Source of the DNA: CAZTHL01 sp964613585
GTDB taxonomy: Bacteria; Pseudomonadota; Alphaproteobacteria; DSM-16000; Inquilinaceae
NCBI GenBank assembly: GCA_964613585.1
Contig: CAZTHL010000051.1
Span: 1 to 27,541 of the forward strand
Reading direction: 5' to 3'
Length of the DNA: 27,541 nucleotides
Within the stretch, counting starts at the first letter, position 1, and each line of letters opens with the position of its first letter. The notes beneath the pieces were generated by a model. It was not told where the DNA came from and ran no database searches. It saw only the letters and a list, made by a program, of their open reading frames with translations. A program made the position numbers and the translations under genes. Shown piece after piece: positions 21,470-27,541 of the stretch.

Positions 21470-23035
21470 CTATGGCAGGCCGGTGAGCCGGCCGAGGGTG
21501 CTCTCGGCAAGGGCGACCAGGTTCGGACGGCTCTCGGTGAAGTGGAAGGTGTAGGCCAGGCTGCCGAAGATCACCAGGAGGACGGCCAGGGCGCTCGCCA
21601 GGAGGGACGCCTCCAGGACCTGCCGCCGCACGGCCTTGCCCGTTCGCACCGGCGAGATGCTGCCGAGCACGGGCGCCTCGAACGCCTCGCTCAGATGCTC
21701 GGTGGTCTGGTAGCCGCCGACCACCTGCATATGCAGGAAGGCGGCGCCGAACCCGGCGCCCGCGCCGACAATGAGGACCGCGGCGAGATAGATCAGATGC
21801 GGCGGCCCGCTCGGCGCCACCGGCTGCACCGGAGGCTCGATGATCCGGAACTCGACGTTGGACGCGCGATCCTCGATGTTCTGCGCGAGCCGGGCCGATT
21901 CCCGTCGCTCGACCAGGCTCTGGTACTTGCTCACGATGACGTCGTAGTCGCGATTGAGCTGGGCGAGTTCGGCCTCCACCTCGGGCACCTGGCTCGACAG
22001 CAGCTGAAGCCGCGCGATCTCCTCCTTCTGCAGATCCAGCTGGCGCCGAAGATTCTCGATCTCGGCGTCAAGCCGGTCGCGCTCGGCTTCCAGCTGGCGG
22101 TGGATCGGGTTGGGCACCTGAACGCTGTCCGCCGCCCCGCCGCCGAGAAGCGCGGTCTGCGCCGCCTGGAGCAGCCGCTCGGTGGCGACCACGTCGGGGT
22201 GCTGCTCGGTGTAGACCAGCCGGAGTTCGTCCAGCTGCCGCTGCAGCTCGGCGACCCGGAGCTCGGCGGTGGACGCGCCGGCCGCGGCCTGCTGCTGGCC
22301 CACCGTCGGCGGCGTCGACGCCAGCTCCGCCTGCAACTGGTCGCGCCGCCACACCGCCGACTCGAGCGTGAACTCCAGGCGCCGCAGCTCCGACTGCGCG
22401 TTCTCAAGGCGGCTCGCGGCGACGTTCTGGCTGCCCAGCTCGGCGGCGTGCCGGCGGCGGAACTCGGCAAGCCGGGCCTCCGCCTCGCGCAGATCCTCCT
22501 CGTACTCGAGGATCTGCTGATCGATGAAGCGTCGGGCGTCCTCCATGTCGCGCCGGCTGGTGCCCAGGTTCTGCTCGACGAACAGCGCCAGGAGCGCGTC
22601 GACGACCCGATAGGCCACGACCGGATCCTGGTCGACGTAGCGGACCTCGAACAGCCCGTCGCCCTTGGAGTCGAGCCTGAGTCGCGCGGACAGGCGCCCG
22701 ATCAGGGCATTCCGGTCGACCTCGCCGCCCAGCATGACATCCAGGTCCGCCATGCGGATCAGCTCCTCAAGATTGGGCCGCGACAGCAGGGTGCGCTTCA
22801 CCATTTCGATCTGGCGCTCCAGGTCGGGCTGCACCGTCAGGCCGTGCATGAGCGGCGCCAGCAGGCTCTCCGTGTCGACGAACACCTCCGATCGGGCCGT
22901 GTACTGGTCGTCGAGGCTGGTCACCGCGGCCCAGCCGGGCAGCGCCACGGCCCACAGGATCACCGCGATCAGCCAGCGCCTCTCCCAGAAGCCCTGCAGG
23001 TAGTACTGCAGGAGGAAGTGGATGTTCAGATCCAT
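21470..23035 (-). CDS. XrtA-associated polysaccharide chain-length determinant (Wzz/GNVR type)
   Basis: A 521-residue inner-membrane polysaccharide co-polymerase (TIGR03007 type). Order: short cytoplasmic start (MDLNIHFLLQYYLQGFWERR), helix 1 (WLIAVILWAVALPGWAAV), Wzz domain (YTARSEVFVDTESLLAPLM), a long periplasmic coiled coil (about 160-370, with LDAEIENLRRQLDLQKEE), a GNVR-type region (YQSLVERRESARLAQN...RIIEPPVQPVAPSGP), a helix (about 393-413) and a last helix (about 478-500). It sets chain length together with the downstream autokinase. It starts 10 bases after the export-protein gene. Confidence 0.94.
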   Translation of the reverse strand: MDLNIHFLLQYYLQGFWERRWLIAVILWAVALPGWAAVTSLDDQYTARSEVFVDTESLLAPLMHGLTVQPDLERQIEMVKRTLLSRPNLEELIRMADLDVMLGGEVDRNALIGRLSARLRLDSKGDGLFEVRYVDQDPVVAYRVVDALLALFVEQNLGTSRRDMEDARRFIDQQILEYEEDLREAEARLAEFRRRHAAELGSQNVAASRLENAQSELRRLEFTLESAVWRRDQLQAELASTPPTVGQQQAAAGASTAELRVAELQRQLDELRLVYTEQHPDVVATERLLQAAQTALLGGGAADSVQVPNPIHRQLEAERDRLDAEIENLRRQLDLQKEEIARLQLLSSQVPEVEAELAQLNRDYDVIVSKYQSLVERRESARLAQNIEDRASNVEFRIIEPPVQPVAPSGPPHLIYLAAVLIVGAGAGFGAAFLHMQVVGGYQTTEHLSEAFEAPVLGSISPVRTGKAVRRQVLEASLLASALAVLLVIFGSLAYTFHFTESRPNLVALAESTLGRLTGLP

Positions 23036-23045
23036 GGCGGGGCTG

Positions 23046-23675
23046 TCAGAAGAAGGACTGCGGGATGATCACGACGTCGCCGGGCAGGACCGCGACATTG
23101 GCCGATATGTCGCCGTCCTCCAGCAGGTCGTTGAGCCGGATGCTGAAGGTCTCCGGCCGGTCGCTGGCGCGGCGCACCAGGACGGCGCGGTTGCCGGCCG
23201 CGAAATCGGTCAGGCCGCCGACCTCGATCATCACATCGAGCATGGTCATGTTGGCGCGATAGGGGATCGCCGCCGGCTCGATCGCCTCGCCGACGACGCG
23301 GACCTGCTGATCGAACGGGCCGGAGAAGTTGCTGACGATGACGGTGACCACCGGATCCTGCACGAACACCGACAGCCGCTCCTCGATGTCGCGGGCCAGC
23401 TCCGACGGGGTCTTGCCGCTGGCGTCCAAGTCCTCGATCAGCGGGGTCGAGATGCGGCCGTCCGGCCGAACCGGCACGGTCGACGACAGCTCCGGCGAGC
23501 GCCACACGAAGATCTGCACCGTGTCGAGCGGGCCGATCCGGTAGTCCGGCACCAGTTCCGGCTGCTCGGCCGCCCGCTCGGGCGCCGGCGGCGGCCCGCC
23601 GCAGGCCGCCAACGCGGCCACGACCGGAAGAAGCAGCCCGCAGGCCAGACATCTCGCCAGCGCCATCTTGATCAA
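23046..23675 (-). CDS. XrtA-associated polysaccharide export lipoprotein (Wza-like)
   Basis: A periplasmic/outer-membrane polysaccharide export protein (TIGR03027 type), 209 residues. I start it at TTG 23675, six bases after a strong AGGGGAGGT; the ATG at 23666 is 15 bases away. Both give a lipoprotein signal ending in the lipobox VVAALAAC, so Cys is the likely lipidated N-terminus. Then come the poly_export domain (YRIGPLDTVQIFVWRSPELS...VRPDGRISTPLI), a SLBB domain (VRVVGEAIEPAAIPYRANMTMLDVMIEVGGL) and the usual end VLPGDVVIIPQSFF. Open sequence further upstream in this frame (to 23846) is not convincing. It is the first gene of the locus. Confidence 0.94.
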   Translation of the reverse strand: MIKMALARCLACGLLLPVVAALAACGGPPPAPERAAEQPELVPDYRIGPLDTVQIFVWRSPELSSTVPVRPDGRISTPLIEDLDASGKTPSELARDIEERLSVFVQDPVVTVIVSNFSGPFDQQVRVVGEAIEPAAIPYRANMTMLDVMIEVGGLTDFAAGNRAVLVRRASDRPETFSIRLNDLLEDGDISANVAVLPGDVVIIPQSFF

Positions 23676-24100
23676 CGGCCGACCTCCCCTCAGAGCGTGG
23701 CCCGGATCCGAGCCAGCCACGCCGATCCCGATAGCCGCCATCGCACGATCATGAACGATGGTTTCCACGGCAGCCCGGTCCGCGGCCGAGCGCTCCGCGT
23801 CCCGGACCGGCCCACCGGCTCGGCACCAGCCGATCATGCGCCCCAAACATTAATGCCCTTTGCCTGCGCCTGCTCGTTGTCCCCGGCACAGGCAATCTTG
23901 AACGCCCGCGATTGACGGTCCACCGATCCGGATGGTTCCCCGCCTGCTCAACAGTCGCGACAGTATCTGTAATGCTTCGATACTAAGCAAATCCTTGGCA
24001 GCGTCGAGGTGCCGGTCCGCGCCGAGCGATGGCAAGGAAGCCGCAATTGTTGCAGATTTGCCATCACGATTCTGCCCGGGCCGGCGGCCGGCCTGCCTCG
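23676..24100 (-). promoter_or_regulatory. 425-base leader of the polysaccharide operon
   Basis: No gene is seen. On the minus strand TTGCTT (23985-23990), 17 bases, and GATACT (23962-23967) form a plausible sigma-70 pair. The same bases form a dyad, AGTATC-N11-GATACT (23962-23984), that could bind a repressor. The untranslated leader would be nearly 290 bases. The stretch 23840-24050 is clearly less GC-rich than the rest of the window, as expected for a promoter region. Confidence 0.4.
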
Positions 24101-24265
24101 TCAGATCGACAGGAGCACCAGCGCCGCGGCCGACCAGCCGGCGAGCCCCAGGCTGCCTTGGATAAGCAGCGACCAGCCGACGCTCCAGCGCTCCCGGGGG
24201 ACGGGGTCCGTCCGGCAGGCAGGCGCGCTTCGGCTCGGGACGACGGGTTGGGCCAGGGCGGGCAT
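24101..24265 (-). CDS. Small single-helix membrane protein
   Basis: A 54-residue protein of unknown function. The start is supported by GAGGT seven bases before the ATG. A polar N-terminal half (MPALAQPVVPSRSAPACRTD) is followed by ERWSVGWSLLIQGSLGLAGW and a hydrophobic end, giving one C-terminal membrane helix (about 32-53). Short proteins ending in this W..GWSLLI..L.LA.W pattern occur in other alphaproteobacteria as uncharacterised membrane proteins. It is divergent from the chemoreceptor gene and upstream of the polysaccharide operon leader. Confidence 0.55.
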   Translation of the reverse strand: MPALAQPVVPSRSAPACRTDPVPRERWSVGWSLLIQGSLGLAGWSAAALVLLSI

Positions 24266-24587
24266 GATGATGACCTCGTGCTGAGGGACGCGTCGACCCG
24301 CCAAGAAGCACAAATTGTCCTAAAATCCCGTTTAGGCGCGGACCGCGCGGCGCCACCGACGGCCGTTGGCACGGCCCGGCGGCGTCCTTGCTTGGGCCGA
24401 CGGACCGGGCCCGCGGTCCACCGAATTAACCCACTCTCAACCTCGGACCCCTAGACCCTTCCCATCGCAGCCGCCGGCCGGAGCGGGCAGCGGACCGCCG
24501 AGCGCCGATCCGCACGCGTGACCGCTGCTCCGCGGACACGAACCGGTCGGCAGGCATCGGACTTTGCCGAAGCGGGAGCCGATTGCA
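24266..24587. promoter_or_regulatory. Divergent promoter region with an 18-bp dyad and a CtrA-like half-match
   Basis: No gene is seen in these 322 bases. CCTAAA-ATCCCG-TTTAGG (24319-24336) is a perfect 6-6-6 dyad in an AT-richer pocket, about 54 bases before the small membrane protein start. TTAA-N7-TCAA at 24426-24440 is one base off the CtrA consensus TTAA-N7-TTAA, about 148 bases before the chemoreceptor start. Both are candidates only. Confidence 0.35.
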
Positions 24588-26297
24588 ATGATGAGAAGCT
24601 TGCCCGCGCCGCGCACGCTCAGCGTCGCCGCCCAGGTCTACATGGCGCCGGCCCTCGTCATCCTTCTGCTTCTCCTGGTCACGATGGTCGCCACCTTCGG
24701 GCTCGATCGTGTGACGACGAGCCTGCGAGCCATCTACGAGCAAACCTTTCCGCAGCAGGAGGCCGCCGGCGTGCTCATGCAGGCGACCAACCGGGTCGAC
24801 GCGGAGCTCTACCGATTCCTCTCCTGGCAGCAGAATGTCAGCGTGGCCGCCCGCGTCGAGGAGGTCCGCGCGGAGCTGCAGGCCGCCATGGAGGCCCAGA
24901 GCAAGGCCCTGGAGGGCTTCCGGGCCCTGATCGATCCGGCCAGCAAGGAGGGCGAGGAGCTTGCCCAGCTCGCCGGGCGCATGGATGGCTACCACCAGAC
25001 CCTGACCGACATCGTCGACCTGTCGGAGCTCGATCCCGAGACCGCCGTCCTCTTCGCCGTCGACGCCGAGGCCGAGGTCAACGGCATCCTCTCCGACATC
25101 GAGGGGATCCTGCAGCGCCAGCACGACAAGGTGGACCTTCAGTATGCTCAGGCGACGGGCACGGCCGAGAGCGGCCGGCTGATCCTGATCGCGGTGACCG
25201 GGGCGGCGCTGGCCGTGGCCATCGCGGTGACCGCGGTGGTGGCGCGGCTGATCGCCCGGCCGCTCCGGCGGATGACCGCCGCCATGCGCGCGCTGGCCGG
25301 AGGCGACCTCGACGCCGATGTGCCGAAGGTCCGGCGTCGCGACGAGATCGGTGCCATGAGCGACGCGCTGCAGGTGTTCAGGCAGAACGCGATCGAGAAT
25401 CGCGCGCTGCAGGAGCGGGAGCGAGAGGACCGGCGGGCCAAGGAGCAGCGCCAGGCCGAGGCCGAGCAGGCGACCCGGGCCTTCCGCAGCGAGGCGGCGG
25501 ATGTGCTGGCCCAGGTTCGCGAATGCGCCGGTCGGATGAGCGAAGCCGCCGAGAATGTTCTGGTCCTGGCGGAAGGCAGCCAGCGCAGCGCCGGCGAGGC
25601 CGAGCAGTTCGTCGACAACGTCTCGGCGAGCGTGCAGAGCGCGGCGGCCTCGGCTCATCAGCTGGCGCAGTCGATCACCGAGATCGGGCGCCAGGTCGAC
25701 TATTCGTCCGGCCTGAGCACCAAGGCGGTCAGCGAGACGGAACGCACCAATGCCCTGGTGGCCGAACTCTCGACGGCGGCGGAGCGGATCGGCAACGTCG
25801 TCAGCATGATCAGCGACATCGCCGAGCAGACCAATCTCCTGGCGCTGAACGCCACCATCGAGGCGGCCCGCGCCGGCGAGGCGGGCAAGGGCTTCTCGGT
25901 GGTCGCCAGCGAGGTCAAGTCGCTGGCCAACCAGACCGGCCGGGCCACGCAGGAGATCATCGCCCAGATCCAGGAGATGCAGCAGGCCTCGCAGAACGCG
26001 GTCGCCGCCGTCCAGGCCATCACCAGCGTGATCAACGACATGAACGCGGTGTCCTCCGGCATCGCCTCGGCGGTCGAGGAGCAGGACGCGGCCACCCAGG
26101 AGATCGCCCAGAACGTGCAGACTGCCGCGTCGCAGTCGGGCGAGGCCAACCAGCACCTGACCGGCGTGACCTCGGCCACCGTGGACACGGGCACGGCCGC
26201 CCGATCGGTGGTGGATGCGGTCGGTCAGCTGCGGCAGGCGTTCGACGCGCTCAACGGGTCGATCGAGCGCTTTCTCGATCGGGCGACCGCCAGTTGA
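24588..26297 (+). CDS. Methyl-accepting chemotaxis protein
   Basis: A transmembrane chemoreceptor of 569 residues from ATG 24588, which has GGGAG nine bases upstream; a TTG at 24564 is less likely. Order: helix 1 (about 17-37), an all-helical periplasmic sensor of about 160 residues (four-helix-bundle type), helix 2 (about 198-220, RLILIAVTGAALAVAIAV), HAMP (about 221-275, RPLRRMTAAMRALAGGDLD), coiled coil and the CheW/CheA-binding hairpin tip (SDIAEQTNLLALNATIEAAR). It ends in RATAS, without the CheR-tethering pentapeptide. The TAXI binding protein gene follows after 92 bases on the same strand, so ligand delivery by that protein is possible. No che genes are in the window. Confidence 0.95.
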   Translation: MMRSLPAPRTLSVAAQVYMAPALVILLLLLVTMVATFGLDRVTTSLRAIYEQTFPQQEAAGVLMQATNRVDAELYRFLSWQQNVSVAARVEEVRAELQAAMEAQSKALEGFRALIDPASKEGEELAQLAGRMDGYHQTLTDIVDLSELDPETAVLFAVDAEAEVNGILSDIEGILQRQHDKVDLQYAQATGTAESGRLILIAVTGAALAVAIAVTAVVARLIARPLRRMTAAMRALAGGDLDADVPKVRRRDEIGAMSDALQVFRQNAIENRALQEREREDRRAKEQRQAEAEQATRAFRSEAADVLAQVRECAGRMSEAAENVLVLAEGSQRSAGEAEQFVDNVSASVQSAAASAHQLAQSITEIGRQVDYSSGLSTKAVSETERTNALVAELSTAAERIGNVVSMISDIAEQTNLLALNATIEAARAGEAGKGFSVVASEVKSLANQTGRATQEIIAQIQEMQQASQNAVAAVQAITSVINDMNAVSSGIASAVEEQDAATQEIAQNVQTAASQSGEANQHLTGVTSATVDTGTAARSVVDAVGQLRQAFDALNGSIERFLDRATAS

Positions 26298-26389
26298 AGA
26301 CCTCGAACAACGGGGCGCCGTCGGACAACGAAGGGAAGGCATCCTTCAAGGGCCATCACCTCCCATGACCATCACTTGAGGAGCCGTCC

Positions 26390-27367
26390 ATGTTCAAGCG
26401 GGCAGCCGTTAGTCTTACCGCGTTAACCTTCCTGCTCGGGGCCACGGCCCCTGCCACCGCCCAGGTCCAGGAGCTGACCATGGGCGGCGGCAGCAGCGTC
26501 TCGGCCACCTATCCATACTTCACGGCGGTCGCCAACTCGGTCAGCCGTGAGATCGACACGCTCGAGGTCAATCTCCTCGACAACAGCGGCTATGCCCGCA
26601 ACGCTCAGATGCTGGTGGATGGCGAGCTGCAGCTCGGCGGCATCTCGCCGGACTTGGCGCACGATTTTGCCGCGCAAGGCCAGGACAAGATCCGGGCTCT
26701 CTGGTACTTCACCTCGCTCATCCAGAACATCATGGCGCTGGAGCGCTCCGGCGTGACGAACATCGCCGGGTTCGACGGGCGATGCCTGACCCCGGGCCAC
26801 TCGGGCTCGTCGACCGAGAAGAACTCGATCGCCATCCTCGAGCTGCTGGGCATCGAGGCGACCCTGATGCAGGGTCCGGCCGCCGATCTCACCGCGGCCC
26901 TGGCGGCCGGCGAGTGCGAGGGGCAGGTGCGCGCCGTGCCGACGCCGAAGCTGGATGCGGCAACCGCGGACGTGCATCTGCAGGTCCCGCTGCGCCCGGT
27001 GACCTTCACCTCCGAGCAGCAGCAGACGGTGAAGGCGGCGATGCCCTGGATCAACTTCGTCGACATGCCCGCCGACATCGTCCCGGGGGCCGAGCCGTAC
27101 ACCGCCTTCGCCACCTGGGCGCTGATCGCCAGCTCCACCGACGTCGAGGAGCAGGTGATCTATGACGTCATGAGGGGCATGGCCGCGAAGTACCGGCTGC
27201 AGCAGCTGGCGATGCCCGCCTTGCGCGAGCTCAGCCTGCAGGACATGCTGCAGCGGACCTTGGACAACGCCTCCTTCCCGCTGCATGCCGGCGCGGTGCG
27301 GTACTATCAGGAGGCCGGCCTCGAGGTGCCGTCGCGGCTGATCCCGCCGGAGATGACCATCAACTGA
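26390..27367 (+). CDS. TAXI-family periplasmic solute-binding protein
   Basis: A 325-residue TRAP-associated extracytoplasmic immunogenic (TAXI) type binding protein. A Sec signal peptide (MFKRAAVSLTALTFLLG...ATAQ) is followed by LTMGGGSSVSATYPYFTAVA, which is the TAXI N-terminal strand, then NARNAQML-like YARNAQMLVDGELQLGGIS, CLTPGHSGSSTEKN and PWINFVDMPADIVPG. Ligands of the family are mostly small organic acids such as glutamate or other carboxylates; this one is unknown. The ribosome site GAGGAG is well placed. No DctM/DctQ or fused TRAP permease gene follows; a strong terminator does. It therefore may serve the adjacent chemoreceptor rather than uptake. Confidence 0.92.
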   Translation: MFKRAAVSLTALTFLLGATAPATAQVQELTMGGGSSVSATYPYFTAVANSVSREIDTLEVNLLDNSGYARNAQMLVDGELQLGGISPDLAHDFAAQGQDKIRALWYFTSLIQNIMALERSGVTNIAGFDGRCLTPGHSGSSTEKNSIAILELLGIEATLMQGPAADLTAALAAGECEGQVRAVPTPKLDAATADVHLQVPLRPVTFTSEQQQTVKAAMPWINFVDMPADIVPGAEPYTAFATWALIASSTDVEEQVIYDVMRGMAAKYRLQQLAMPALRELSLQDMLQRTLDNASFPLHAGAVRYYQEAGLEVPSRLIPPEMTIN

Positions 27368-27395
27368 TCGGACGCTTCGGCACCGCCGCCCTCCG

Positions 27396-27428
27396 GAAGG
27401 GCGTCCACCGCGCCGGCGGACGCCCTTC
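27396..27428 (+). terminator. Hairpin terminator after the TAXI gene
   Basis: GAAGGGCGTCC (27396-27406) pairs perfectly with GGACGCCCTTC (27418-27428), an 11-bp stem with an 11-base loop, 28 bases past the stop codon. The T-content after it is low (GCTCCCTGAG), as is usual in GC-rich genomes. It closes the chemoreceptor-TAXI unit. Confidence 0.7.
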
Positions 27429-27467
27429 GCTCCCTGAGCGCGATCAGGGCTGCGGCGGCGCCCTCCG

Positions 27468-27528
27468 GAGCGTTTCCGCCTGACGCGGACGCGGCACCGG
27501 CCCGCTGCCCCTTGAGCCGGAAACGCTC
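27468..27528. repeat. Extragenic hairpin repeat, third copy
   Basis: GAGCGTTTCCG (27468-27478) and CGGAAACGCTC (27518-27528) are perfect 11-bp inverted arms. The left 23 bases (27468-27490) are identical, inverted, to 13468-13490. This is the same repeat family as beside the acyl carrier protein gene, in an ordinary intergenic position. Confidence 0.75.
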
Positions 27529-27541
27529 TTGACGCTCTAGC

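Noticed and set aside
19949..23068. A 1039-residue plus-strand frame opposite the autokinase and chain-length genes
   Set aside because: It spans several well-supported minus-strand genes and shows only antisense-like composition.
24041..24064. Possible sigma-54 promoter (TGGCA...TTGC) on the minus strand upstream of the export gene
   Set aside because: The spacing between the GG and GC elements does not fit the required ten bases, so it is not a sigma-54 site.
23850..24356. A 168-residue minus-strand frame in the operon leader
   Set aside because: Unlike any family, poor codon character, and it overlaps the better supported 54-residue protein that has its own ribosome site.

Overview
This is a GC-rich bacterial chromosome segment from an alphaproteobacterium, most likely of the Rhodospirillales or Geminicoccales type. 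Four things point there: recA next to a CckA-type cell-cycle kinase, a direct-repeat LexA box (GAAC-N7-GAAC) in front of recA, the protein families present, and a complete XrtA-type polysaccharide operon. Species cannot be named from the sequence.

Left part (1-5.8 kb). The window opens inside recA (minus strand). It is followed by cckA, a small two-helix membrane protein and a CAU-anticodon tRNA, all on the minus strand. On the plus strand lie a YbfF-like alpha/beta hydrolase and a small monooxygenase with the Asn/Trp/His triad of IsdG-type heme oxygenases. Two gene remnants follow back to back: the tail of a deoxynucleoside kinase and a piece of an IS630-type transposase, then about 640 bases with no recognisable gene.

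Metal module (6.5-12.3 kb, minus strand). A secreted Cys/His-rich small protein, a CusB-type adaptor and a CusA-type RND pump form a probable Cu(I)/Ag(I) efflux operon. The adaptor carries three tandem CusF-like domains at its C-terminus. No outer-membrane channel and no regulator are in the window.

Junction region (12.3-13.5 kb). This holds the C-terminal remnant of a Fic-type protein, long hairpins belonging to an extragenic repeat family (another member lies at the right end of the window), and a 16-bp minisatellite.

Polysaccharide locus (13.1-23.7 kb, minus strand). In transcription order it encodes export lipoprotein, chain-length protein, tyrosine autokinase, outer-membrane beta-barrel, AAA ATPase and polysaccharide deacetylase. 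These six are the conserved XrtA/PEP-CTERM-associated set. After a 219-base gap come a four-helix EamA-like transporter, an AAC(3)-fold acyltransferase, an FkbH-like glyceryl transferase/phosphatase and an acyl carrier protein. The last three suggest that a glyceryl-ACP is made and its acyl group moved to an amino group, perhaps one exposed by the deacetylase. No exosortase or glycosyltransferase is in the window.

Right part (24.1-27.5 kb). A 54-residue single-helix protein (minus) is divergent from a methyl-accepting chemotaxis protein (plus). The latter is followed by a TAXI-type periplasmic binding protein without TRAP permease genes, a strong hairpin terminator, and another copy of the extragenic repeat.
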